From the NCBI RefSeq assembly GCF_001653235.2, contig NW_019154048.1:1-64000 (forward strand): a stretch of DNA of 64,000 nt, given 5' to 3'. Position numbers and translations under genes: made by a program. Each line of letters starts with the position of its first letter. Position 1 is the stretch's first letter. The notes below the pieces were generated by a model that was given only the letters and a program-made list of their open reading frames with translations, had not been told where the DNA came from and made no database searches. The stretch is from Pochonia chlamydosporia 170 (Eukaryota; Ascomycota; Sordariomycetes; Hypocreales; Clavicipitaceae). Shown here one piece after another: positions 10,307-22,111 of the stretch.

Positions 10307-11704
10307 ATGGATTCTACAAGCCCGACTACTTCGGTCCCAGAAGACCAACAGAATGATACGGGCTGTCTCCATCTCCAGCCACGGGGAGATGTAATACTAG
10401 TGGTTGGGGGTGCAACAACAGAGCTAACTAAGCGATTCCTTGTATCGAGTGAGATACTGCAACTGGCTTCGCCTTACTTTGGCAAGATGTTTAGTTCATC
10501 ATTCGTGGAAGGCCGGGCCGTAGCAAACAAGGACGAGGATGGGGACAGAAAGTACCCTGAAGTAAGTCTTCAGGAGGACGATCCAGAAGCCATGGAGATT
10601 ATTTTATCTATTCTTCATTATCGCTTTTTGGACTCGTACCAGAGACTTGAACCAGAAATGCTTGCTATCGTGGCTTTACATAGCGACAAGTACCGGTGCA
10701 ACAATTCACTCCAGCCGTGGATCAACAAGCGGGTTACAACTGTTCGGCAACTTGAGACTGTGGAGGAGTATGGTCTGCTTCTTACTGCTACGTACCTCTT
10801 CGGAATTCCAGAGCACTTCCAATTCGCTTCCATTTCGGCAATCCGCCATGTACCACAATCATTTGAGGAAGTATGGTCACAGCACGACACAATCTCACTT
10901 CTCCCGCAGGAAGTTAACGGTGAGCCCTTTGAAGACGTGCCAAAAAAAAAAAAAAAAACATAGATATGCTGAGTTCATTTTAGAAGAACTTAAGGACCGG
11001 ATACGGAAAACTTTGGGCGACATCCGGAGCAAGGTCGAATGGGTCGAACGCTCTCTGCGACAACCCACAACCGGCTACGAAATGAACCGCCAACGGTGTC
11101 TGCCATGTGGTAGACTGTATCCACCCAACGCGCGCCGGTGCCATCCATGTCATAACGACGTATTGTATCTGTCAGAATCACGGTGTGGATACTTTCACAA
11201 AGGCGTCACTGTAAAGTTAAATGGGTGTGTAGGCATTCGCCCAGTATGTTCATTGTTGTCTGTCTGTTCCATTCTGCTTGATCTTCCATTCTCCTTTTTA
11301 TGCGCGTAAGCGTGTTGCAAGCGACACACCCCCATTATGCACTTAACCGGTATGGAGCAGGATTATGCACGACTTTAGTGCAACAGTATCCTGAAATGTG
11401 CACCGTCTCAACCCGAGTCGCGGAATACTTTGACATACTCGCAAACTGCGACCTGTGGCCAACAAGAAACACGTTTGGTAGCTATTCTGCCGCCAAGCTG
11501 GCGGCTAAAATTGGGCGCGTAGGGCATAGCATCAGACATTCTTGTGATGGCGGATTGGATTGTCCATTAAAGATGGAACTCAAAATTCTGACTGGCGAAG
11601 TAGCACATATCGTAGAGGGAGTCAGCGGCCTTGGGCTACAGAGCCATGTGAGCGATGCAGAACCACATGAAGACATGGAAAGCGAAAATGCTGAAGACGG
11701 GTAA
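10307..11704 (+). pseudogene. BTB/POZ domain protein broken at an A17 run
   Basis: Starts at ATG 10307. Residues about 25-110 form a fungal BTB domain (GDVILVVGG, FLVSSEILQLASPYFGKMFS, DPEAMEIILSILHYRF). Proteins of this group are protein-interaction adaptors, often of unknown partner. The frame stops just after 17 consecutive A at 10942-10958. One A fewer would carry it on into HRYAEFILEELKDRIRKTLG and a cysteine-containing tail (CLPCGRLYPPNARRCHPCH). A further exon fits after an intron ending at 11386 (donor GTATGT at 11244 or GTAAAG at 11211), giving STRVAEYFDILANC and ending at 11704. Either the homopolymer was miscounted and the gene is intact, or slippage inactivated it. Confidence 0.65.
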
Positions 11705-14700
11705 TTTTTGGTTGTCGAATCTGGTGGGTCAAATAGTGTAGCATGAGCCCTTGTCAATGGAGCAAAGGTTTGGAGGGACGCTGAGGTTCTTCTTTAGTGA
11801 AGGCCCGATTCCGCTAGTATAGCTCACAAGATTCCAGCAATACATTCTTACCGATAATTTACGAAGTACTCGGCCGAATAAATTGCGAACCCTACGTGAT
11901 GTTTGGACCGTTGTATGTCTGCTATCGGCGGGCGCGGCCTTCGCTATATCATAACTTCATATCCTATCCTTACGCTAGAGGATGTGGAATGCAGTGGCAA
12001 GCTGGGTACCAGTATGCTGATATGGAAGAAGCTTCATTTGTCGAAATCAGGCCGCGCTGGCAAAGGCCCCCCGACCTCGAGGCTGCATTTGGGGGTCTCT
12101 CTGCACACGGCACTCGGTCGGCTTCTGATCGCTCACTACCAACCACCTCGCACGATTTGACCGTCCCGTTCACTGGGGGGAACAACAGCGGCATAGAACA
12201 GAGGTCGGGACGTACTACAGGCAAAGAAAGCTCAGAATCCAATAATCCGGCAAGTAGAGCAGTTGACACCATCCCAGATGAAGCAAGAGATAGAACCACC
12301 TAGTGCGGGAGAGAGGAGCTTTGGTCAATGAAATTGGCTACCTACGGCGTAGATTAGCTCACCTTGAGCCTCTGTTGCCAAAACTCCGGAAACATCCTCA
12401 AATCGGTTGCTGGTGAGGCGGAAGAGCCCAACCCATGAGAGGTCCGCTAGCCCTCCGAAGCGCGATGTGACAAGTCAGGCGCTGGAGATGTGTGGTGGGT
12501 TGATTTTGCCGTCAAGAATGGCACCAACAATGTCGGCAATGACGCTTTAGCTACGGACCCGGGAGAGGGCCGGCGGCGAGAACTGCTCTGCAGTGGACGA
12601 GTTTGCTTGTCTGCATTGGCCACCCCCGGTTACCCGCGGACTGCTTACGGCAGACCTTCGTATTTTCTAATGGGTCTCGTGTGTCCATAGCCTAGTCTAC
12701 ATGTGACTTACCCTGTCCAAGTGCCAATTAAGAAGTTGTTGGATGACGGAAGAGAAATCTCGCTCAAGTAAACAGCCTTCGCAGACTACGAGGACGGTTA
12801 GCGACAATCACTTGGCGCGCATCACCTTCCCAGGTAGAGAGGCCTTAGGCGCCTCCCCCGCGGTCATCATTGGCGTATCACAACGTCAACATGGTCTCTG
12901 CTAAACTTCTTTCAACGACCAACAAGCCCGAAACCGCACTCGTGATTCTTTCAAAAATACTTTCGGAGCCGCTTTAAACCAGATTGGTGATAAGTTATGA
13001 GGGTAAGTCAATTAAGTTATGCAACTGGGCAAAGCTGTAGGGCACATACGATTTGCGGTGTTGTAGTTGGTCAATATATGCTATTCGCAATTGCGTAAAT
13101 GAGACCACAGGTCCCCGACGCCAAGCTTGCATGCAGGCAAGTCAAAAGGAAGTGTTCCGACATACCATTGCCCTGTCACATCATCTGCTTCGCTCGAACC
13201 TAGGTACTGAGACTGCGAGAAGAAATTTATTAAGCGTCGCCAATATTTAGTTTATCCAATCCCATGAATATAATAGTTTCGTAGTCCCTCTCACCCCTAA
13301 TGCAATAACCAATCCGACCTAGTAAGTTGTCTAAACGCTGGCTTCCCATGACCCGACTGTCCGGACTTATTCGTCTCTGGCGTTGAGAGGCCTCCGTAAA
13401 TGTTTACCAAGCTTCAGCAAGTCGGAACCGCGATTTTTCGTGGGATGCATTCGGCCGGAATTCGGCAAGCCAGCTTTGCGCTAAAATGTCAGACATGCAT
13501 TTACTAGTCAAGCGCCTTTGGGAGGGTGTAGTTGAGCGCCTTACATAGATGACGGTCTCCGTGTAATAGCGGGCGTGGACTGGTGGGGGGTTCCCGTGGA
13601 CTAGTTCCGAACTCAAGGCTTAGCCTTTTGTAAGCCTTTGCATCCAGTATGACAAGGGCGGCGTCAGCAGAAAATATGGTTAATGTGACAGTACAGTACC
13701 ACTAAGGCTGGTTCTAAACTTTGATTCTACACCCACCCTTAGTAGCATGATGTAAGCAAAAATACGCAATTATCTGTATATTAAATAAAAGAGAGAGCGC
13801 GGGTGCCTATTTTACGTTATATCCAAAGCTAGCATTGTTTACGAACTTTACGGCCGACCCTTGCTGCCTGGCTGTACACGTAACGAGACACTAGCTACCA
13901 AAAATAAAGACTATTTAAGGTACCGGGGAGAAAGCGATTTTCACAAATGGGCCATCATGGAAAGACTATTGCTGCCACAGAGTTGTTCGCCCAAGTCAGT
14001 TCCGCATGCTGCGTTATTCTGCTGCCTGTTATATCTAGCACTGTCCTTCATTCGCCGAGGTGCCAGGTAGGATTGCCTCCCCATCTTACAGGGTTATATT
14101 TTCGAGGGCGGATCCTTCGCGCCATTCTGACTGGACAAACACTTGGAATTGTAGGGGTATCCTTGTAACCCTATCACACCTGCAGTATTTTGGCAGAGTA
14201 CAAAAAAGTTACATGGTAGGCAAGATCAAGGTCGATTGTCTCATCTAAAATGGAGTATGACTTGCTACTGACGGTGTGCCTTTGCTGCTCTTGCTCCCTC
14301 ATGTCCTGCTGCAAACACCGCTAGCGCTTGGGAGTGGTTTCCATGCTGTTTTCCGGGCATCTGCCTACTTTGTGGGCTATATACTGCTAGAACTTAGATT
14401 TGGATCATACGCACACCCCGAACCCTCCACCATGTTTTACTTGCCCTGAGTTGCTCTGTCACGTAAACCAGAGCAGAGTCTATTCTCTATTCAAGGAGCA
14501 AGGCAATCGGCAGAGAGAAAATTGCCACATGGTGCTGTGAATGTGGCCCAATGTCGAGTGAAATGGAGTCCGAGAAGAATGGCGGCACGGCTATCACCGA
14601 AGTAGAATCCGGTGTATGAGCCAGCGGGGGCCGCCTAGGATGGGAAACAGCCACACGGTGCTTCGACCAACGCATCATGACCGCCATGGTCTGAGTGAAT

Positions 14701-14873
14701 TATGCTATTAGTACCATGCCGCCTATACTGTAATAGAACTCACAGTGCAATTCGTCTACAAACACCAAACATCTACCCTCCAAGTGGTTTCATCGCCATT
14801 GTTAACCAAAGGCCGAGCCTTCTCAGCAAATAAAGACAGGTTGACAACGAGACCTTCCTCTTTCCACCCAGGA
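11705..14873. other. Gene-poor stretch
   Basis: Several frames of 60-135 codons overlap on both strands (the longest at 11896-12303), but none shows a domain, signal peptide or convincing splice structure. I see no repeat with clear ends. Left unannotated. Confidence 0.45.
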
Positions 14874-17800
14874 ATGTTGTCCCGCTTTAGCAAGTTTAAG
14901 ACCAAATTTAAACCCCTGCCGCAGACTGCTCAACCACAGAAAGCCTTAGCTCATCGCGAACTCACGCAGTCCCAAGCATCTCCACCATTGGTGACTACCC
15001 CGAAGTCTGCAGCCGAGGCGGCGACATCACTGCCCGACGTTGCTCCTTCTCAAACCTCGCTGTCGAGTCTGCAGGAGCGACTTTGGAACCAGGCATACGA
15101 TGAACTTAAAGCCAGCGAGCCTAAAGCAGTCGATGCGTACGAGACGATCCTATCCAATGAACTTTGCCCAGGGAATAATATGCAAAATGAGATGGGCAAG
15201 ACTCCTGATACAAGGTGTCAACAAATGCAACAGCTGGTCCAGGCAGGACTAAACCGCACACTCAAGGAAGCCTCTATCAAGCAGGGAATCGGTGAATGCA
15301 TGGAGGCGGTGCAAGCAATGAGAGGAATAGTCGGCAAGGCCATACAGGCTGCTCCACAAGCTGCGGTCGCATGGGTTGGTGTTTGCATTGGCTTAGAGGT
15401 ATACCAGGCTCCAGGGCTCCAAGAAATGCGTACGTGGCTCTAACTAATAGTGGATAGATCATTTCGAAACCAGTCACTGAGGCTCTTAGCAATCGCAAGG
15501 GAATATCTTATGTTCTATCGAGAGTGAATTGGTACTGGAACCTGGCGCATCTCTTATTAGACAAAAATAAGGCTGTCGACTCCTCTGCTGAGCTACGCGA
15601 CGAATTAGAGAGCCATATCGTCAAACTCTACCAAAAACTCCTCTTATACCAGATAAAGAGCATCTGTCTTTATCGCCGGAAACAGCTTAGTATTATTGGC
15701 AGGGATCTACTTTCGCTTGATGACTGGGTTGGCCAACTTCATGACATCCGAGAAGCAGAGAATGCCATCAAAAATGATGCAGAGCAGTACAATTGTGAGC
15801 AGATAAAGGAATACATTAGCAATCTCGCTACTACTGCTGCTTCCCAAGAAAAGAAGCTCGATGGCATCTATTCAGCTATTCAGGACCAAACACAGCGACA
15901 AGAGGAGAAGTTTCAAGACGACAAAGACAAGCAGTGCTTGAAAGACCTATATGAAACCAATCCTATTAAGGACAAGGAGCGCATTCAGGATACAAAGGGC
16001 GGTTTACTTAGGGGCTCGTATCTCTGGATTCTTGAAAACACCGACTTCAGACAATTTCGCAATAATCCGCAGAGCCGGCTACTATGGATTAAGGGTGACC
16101 CTGGTAAAGGCAAGACTATGCTTTTGTGCGGCATTATTGACGAGCTGCAGAAAGAACCCGATACAGTCTTATCCTACTTCTTCTGCCAAGCTACCGAGGC
16201 TCAATTGAGCAACGCAACATCTGTCCTACGTGGCCTTATGTACCTCCTCTTAGGGAAGCGACCGTCACTAATTTCACATCTGCGGGCAAAGTATGATACT
16301 GCAGGCGAAAAGCTATTTCAAGGCATAAATGTGTGGGGGTCACTGGCTGAGATACTCACGGATATGTTGAAGGATCCAACCTTCACAGATGCTGTCTTCG
16401 TGGTGGACGCACTGGACGAGTGTACCACAAACAGATCTCAGCTTTTTGACTTCATTGTAGAATCGTCATCATCTTCATCTCGTGTGAAGTGGATTATTTC
16501 TAGTCGAAACTGGCCAGAAATTGAGGAACAACTAAACACTGCGAAGCAGAAAGTCAGATTACAGCTCGAATTGAATCAGAACTCCATCTCCGACGCCATC
16601 ACCACGTATATTAACCATAAGGTGAATCAGTTAGGTCGTTTAAAGAATTACGATGAGGGAACAAGGAATGCTGTCCAACACTATTTGGCAGAAAGTGCTA
16701 GTGGTACCTTTCTCTGGGTTGCCTTGGTTTGTCAAGAGCTTGCGGATCCGAAGGTTAGAAAACGGCACACTCTTGCTAAGCTTAAGGCATTTCCTCCAGG
16801 ACTGAACTCGCTGTATGGCCGGATGATAGAATTCATTAACGATTCTGCCGATGCGGATATTTGCAAGCAGGTCCTCGCTATCACTTCGGTCGTATATCGA
16901 CCTCTTAGCCTGCATGAGTTAAAGACTCTTGCTGGGTCTCTGGAGGATTTGGGCCTGGACGACTTAAGAGAAATTACTGGGTCATGTGGCTCTTTCTTAA
17001 CTCTCCGAGAAGATATCGTTTACTTTGTGCATCAATCGGCAAAGGATTACCTGCTCAATGAGGGGTCTGATGCTATCCTACCTTCTGGCATCTCGGACCA
17101 GCACCATGCCATCTTTTTGAGGTCATTAAAGGCTCTGTCACAGACACTTAAACGTGACATTTACGACCTACGGGCTCCGGGACTTCTGGTCGATCAGCTC
17201 TCCCCCCCTGATCCCGACCCATTAGGCCCCCTTCGTTACTCCACCGTCTACTGGGTTGACCATCTTGGCGATTCGAAATCCACGAAAACAGACCCTAACA
17301 GCGATGTAGAGGACGGCGGCATTATTCATGAATTTATTCGGAAGAATTATTTATACTGGCTAGAATGTCTTAGTTTGTTACACTATGTGCCAGAGGGGGT
17401 TAAGGCGATGCAAAAGCTCGAGGATATTGCAGTGAGTTAACTTAAACCAACGGAGTTGCATTAAAGACGGTCTAACATGTCCCTAGAGAAATACAAAATT
17501 GCAGCAACTATCGGAACTTGTCCAAGATGCGCGCCGCTTTATTCTTTCTCACAAATTAGCCATGGAGATCGCCCCATTGCAGCTCTACACTGCAGCACTT
17601 CTGTTCAGCCCCGCGAACAGCCTAGTCAGAGTGCTTTTCAAGAAGGAAGAGCCTGATTGGGTCACACCAAAGCCGGTTATGAGACTAGACTGGGGCGAGT
17701 GCTTGCAGACGCTTGAAGGCCACAGCGGTTGGGTGTGGGCGGTGGCCTTCTCGCACGACTCCAAGCTCGTGGCCTCGGCCTCTCAAGACAAGACGATACG

Positions 17801-19736
17801 GATCTGGCACGCAGACACGGGCGAGTGCACGCAGAGGCTCGAGGGCCACCGCGACCACGTAAACTCGGTGGCCTTCTCGCACGACTCCAAGCTCGTGGCC
17901 TCGGCCTCTGACGACGAGACGATACGGATCTGGCATGCGGACACGGGCGAGTGCACGCAGACGCTCGAGGGCCACAGCGGCCGGGTAAACTCGGTGGCCT
18001 TCTCGCACGACTCCAAGCTCGTGGCCTCGGGCTCTGGCGACGGGACGATACGGATCTGGCATGCGGACACAGGCGACGAGACGATACGGATCTGGCACGC
18101 AGACACGGGCGAGTGCACGCAGAGGCTCGAGGGCCACAGCGGCTGGGTAATCTCGGTGGCATTCTCGCACGACTCCAAGCTCGTGGCCTCGGCCGCTAAA
18201 GACAAGACGATACGGATCTGGCACGCGGACACGGGCGAGTGCACGCAGAGGCTCGAGGGCCACAGCGGCTGGGTATACTTGGTGGCCTTCTCGCACGACT
18301 CTAAGCTCGTAGCCTCGGCCTCTAATGACGAGACGATACGGATCTGGCATGCGGACACGGGCGAGTGCACGCAGACGCTCGAAGGCCACCGCGACGAGGT
18401 ATACTGGGTGGCCTTCTCGCACGACTCCAAGCTCGTGGCCTCGGCCTCTAACGACGAGACGATACGGATCTGGCACGCAGACACGGGCGAGTGCACGCAG
18501 ACGCTCGAAGGCCACCGCGACCAGGTAAACTCGGTGGCCTTCTCGCACGACTCCAAGCTCGTGGCCTCGGCCTCTCAAGACAAAATGATACGGATCTGGC
18601 ACGCGGACACGGGCGAGTGCACGCAGACGCTCGAGGGCCACAGCAGCTGGGTAAACTCGGTGGCCTTCTCGCACGACTCCAAGCTCGTGGCCTCGGGCTC
18701 TGGCGACGGGACGATACGGATCTGGCATGCGGACACGGGCGAGTGCACGCAGAGGCTCGAGGGCCACAGCGGCTGGGCGTGGGCGGTGGTCTTCTCGCAC
18801 GACTCCAAGCTCGTGGCCTCGGCCTCTAAAGACAAGACGATACGGATCTGGCATGCGGACACGGGCGAGTGCACGCAGAGGCTCGAGGGCCACAGCGGCT
18901 GGGCGTGGGCGGTGGTCTTCTCGCACGACTCCAAGCTCGTGGCCTCGGCCTCTAAAGACAAGACGATACGGATCTGGCACGCGGACAGGGGCGAGTGCAC
19001 GCAGAGGCTCGAGGGCCACTGCGGCTGGGTATACTCGGTGGCCTTCTCGCACGACTCTAAGCTCGTGGCCTCGGCCTCTCAAGACAAGACGATACGGATC
19101 TGGCACGCGGACACGGGCGAGTGCATGCAGAGGCTCGAGGGCCACAGCGGCTGGGTAAACTCGGTGGCCTTCTCGCACGACTCCAAGCTCGTGGCCTCGG
19201 CCTCTAACGACGAGACGATACGGATCTGGCATGCGGACACGGGCGACTGCACGCAGAGGCTCGAGGGCCACAGCGGCCGGGTAAACTCGGTGGCCTTCTC
19301 GCACGACTCCAAGCTCGTGGCCTCGGGCTCTGGCGACGAGACGATACGGATCTGGCACGCGGACACGGGCAATTGCACACAGATTATTAACACTAGACTT
19401 ACTACAACGATCTTATCGTTTGAACTGGATAACGCACATCTACGAACTACTAAAAATTCTTTCTCTGTACTTGGCGACAATGCTCCTCCATACTGCTTTG
19501 CAGATCTCCTCCTACAACCTCCTGCTAGTGTGATCGCGCATCGTCCCACCTACGGCATCAGCCAAGATCAACGCTGGGTCACATTAAACGGAGAGAACAC
19601 GCTCTGGCTCCCAGTGGAATTTCGTCCCAATTGCTGGGCGGTATCAGGATCTACCATCGTTATTGGATGCTACTCGGGTAGAGTTATAATAATTGGGTTT
19701 AACCAAAGTGGAAGACCAGAGGTATTCAGTCGTTAA
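14874..19736 (+). CDS. NACHT-WD40 NLR (NWD family)
   Basis: Three exons, 14874-15398, 15458-17431 and 17487-19736, with 59- and 55-nt phase-0 introns carrying CTAAC branch sites, give a 1582-aa protein. The N-terminal half matches the fungal NACHT_N helical domain (NWYWNLAHLLLDKNKA, LYQKLLLYQIKSICLY). The NACHT NTPase has Walker A GDPGKGKTM at about residue 388 and Walker B AVFVVDALDEC. From about residue 903 come 13 complete WD40 repeats of 42 aa plus one 11-12-aa partial repeat, then a unique tail. Repeat units are almost identical in DNA and differ mainly after LEGH. NLRs of this build sense non-self ligands through the repeats and trigger cell death. The ATG at 14874 is the first in frame with the domain. 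No lesion is visible. Confidence 0.9.
17694..19385 (+). repeat. WD40-coding minisatellite, 126-bp units
   Basis: Thirteen 126-bp units and a 33-bp partial unit (about 18070-18105, second ETIRIWHADTG) lie in one exon. Units 9 and 10, at about 18740-18990, are almost the same. Such high internal conservation marks concerted evolution by repeat exchange. The antisense strand stays open over most of the array, which is a by-product of the repeated codons. Confidence 0.93.
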
Positions 19737-20477
19737 AGCCCGAAATCCTACACTATTTCTTTCATAACTTTGCTTGTTAGCAACGAAGGGCCAACTAGAG
19801 TCAAGCTTTCGCAAACAACATCACACGCTTCCTCGAGCGAACATCTGTGCGCGCATAGGCGGGGACGCGGCGCCAGACCGTTTTTACTTAGTGAAATTCC
19901 ACATGCAGCAAAATTCGGCTTCCGGCGTGCACCATGAACCACCAGCCAACTTTTGTCGCCTAAAATTTACATCAAAAGATAGCAAACAGCGCAAAGCTTC
20001 GATGCATTCATTTTTCGCATTTGCATTTTGTGATTCGCTCGTTTTATTTCTGATCAAAGGTTGATTTCGATGTTCAAAATCTGTTTTTGGTGATAAACCT
20101 GGCAGATCCCTGTTCGTAGGCTTTTTTAGCTCCCGCACCATTCCTCCAATCAAACATCGTGAAAGCGGCTACGTAACCCCGGTCCAAATAAGCGATCCAG
20201 TTTGATCTGAGCAACCCCGGATTGTCCACAGTTTTGCGGCCCACACGGCATTGCACGTTGTCTCAAAAAATGTCAGAACAATCCTTTTGACAACATCAAA
20301 AGCCCACCCTATTGTTTGCCAAGGCCTACAACTTTCCAAGCCTTTCCTCGTGCATCGATGACGTTGCTGGCTTAATGAAGCGGATATAGCTGCCGTAATT
20401 GCTGATTGCACTGGCCTTGTTGTCAAGCACGGCCGAGACACGACAGCATCTGGTATGCTGGCTGTTGAGTAGTCGCT
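19737..20477. other. Intergenic stretch between NLR and BTB gene
   Basis: Only short frames without recognised domains. This is the 3' side of both the NLR (+) and the BTB gene (-), so it should hold both polyadenylation regions. Confidence 0.4.
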
Positions 20478-21484
20478 TTACTCCAATCGTTCCAGTACAG
20501 CCCAAAACATGTCCCTCCCCATTTCGGCATGAGCTTCAAGAAGGTCCTCAAATTGCCTATTTTTGCGCAACCGTTCCACCTCGCATGCAGCGAAAAGGAC
20601 GACGATATTTTTCAAGTCGTCCGGAGCGGGTGTTTCGTAGCAGTATGGCATCAATGTCACAAAACCCGCCAAGGATTCAGCGTGACGGTTGAGGTTGACC
20701 AAAGACTCATGCAACTTGTTAAAAGACAACGCCATTAGTGGTACGATACCGTAGCAGTCGGCAAACACGTAGACCTTTGCGTGACATAGCAATTGCACCT
20801 TCGTCTCAAATGCTCCTCGTGCTTCTGTTACCCTTGCCAGATGGTTCAACTCTGGGCAGTGGCTGGTCCGACGGAGCGCAACGAGTCTGGCCCACAACTG
20901 TTCCTGCTTCGACAAGGATCGGGGCTCTTCTGCTTTGCATTCGATCTCCTCCGCTAACCATTCGATCCCCTTCTTCTTTTTGTCTTTCTTTTTGCGAGTT
21001 GACGCCACCCAGTTGTTCCAGCCATCGCCCAGTCCATCCGCAAGTTCGGGCGCAGGCTCTGCTGGATCGCCCCAGCTTTGGAGGGTAGACTCCTCTTCCA
21101 TCCGCTTCTCAATTGGGTCCACAATACCTTCCAAGTCGCCCGGGACGGTTGTCTTTTCCTCGGAATCTGTATCTGGTTTCGTTGTTTCGTGGTCAATATC
21201 ATAGTCACCCCGGTAGGCATATTGCCAGAAGCACATGAAGGTTCCTTCATCCACAACTTTCCAATCCACCTCCCCGTTCGTCGCCTCTTGCATCTCTCCA
21301 TTCACCAATCTCTCGAGAGGTGCAGATAAGCTAGCAACAATACCCGAGTGTATGGTAAACCCTCGGCCACAGGGACCAACAATAAACCTGAAAGGCTTAG
21401 AAGCGGCAAGCCTGGGCCTTTGTCAGTTCAGCAACGAAATGAAACGCACGGGGCCTAGTAGTGGATAGCCTACGCTGCAGTCAT
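20478..21484 (-). CDS. BTB/POZ domain protein
   Basis: Complement of 20478-21411 and 21474-21484, 314 aa. The main frame lacks a Met before its conserved start. An 11-nt first exon (ATG at 21484, MTAA) joined over a 62-nt intron (GTAGGC...CCCAG) restores a perfect fungal BTB opening, PFRFIVGPCGRGFTIHSGIV. DEGTFMCFWQYAYRGDY completes the BTB core, a Lys-rich linker (TRKKKDKKKKG) follows, and LLCHAKVYVFADCYGI starts the helical tail. The likely role is a protein-protein adaptor, with no known substrate. The gene converges on the NACHT-WD40 gene. The tiny first exon is inferred, the rest is secure. Confidence 0.8.
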
Positions 21485-22111
21485 CGCTAGTCAGTTTTGC
21501 CGGGCGACATAAATAGATGGGTTGCTCAATGCACGAGATCGCCCAAAATTCTTAGTTGACTTGTTTTATTGTGTCTCTTTGAGACAGTCCTCTTCATTTG
21601 GAATGACCTTGCAGTTGTTTGAAGATCAGGGAACGAACTGTTCCTCCGCTGAGCCTGTAAAAGAGCCCCCCGCTTCATGCGGGCCGCGCGGGGTTGATTC
21701 GCCTTGTGGTGTAGGCATGCCCAACATACGCCAGAGCCTGAGATCAAAAGCAGCCTACTGTGCAAAGGGTACAATGTAATTTAGTAAACTACCCATTTTT
21801 CGTCCGTGCGCTGCCTGACCCCCAGGTTTTATTTTTACTCCAACTCCCGCGCCAGTGGCACGGCCCGTCAAGTAATGACCCCTGTTCAGGTAATTTTATG
21901 AAATTACCTTGAACCCCCCTTATCCACGCCTTCAAAGGACGTGAAAACTCCCTACTGCCATTTCAACAGGGTATTTTCAACAAGAGCTCCCTCCAATCTC
22001 TCTGTTACTGCACTTCTGCACTTCTACACCTCAACAAACAACGGAGAAAATATCATCAAGAGATAATCCCTTCACCCAAGAGAACTGTTTTCTCGTTAAC
22101 GCTCGGCGACT
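21485..22111. promoter_or_regulatory. Shared upstream region of BTB (-) and OrsD (+) genes
   Basis: The two genes are divergent over about 630 bp. A perfect inverted repeat, AGGTAATTT-TATG-AAATTACCT, lies at 21888-21909. A pyrimidine-rich run with CTGCACTTCTGCACTTC at about 22010-22030 precedes the OrsD start, as is common just upstream of fungal genes. A binding factor is not identifiable. Confidence 0.4.

Noticed and set aside
11896..12303. 135-codon frame as a gene
   Set aside because: No domain or codon signature, and frames overlap it on both strands.
17685..19358. Open 557-codon frame on the - strand across the WD40 array
   Set aside because: It repeats with the 126-bp unit and is an antisense by-product of the repeat. 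The + strand gives real WD40 blades.
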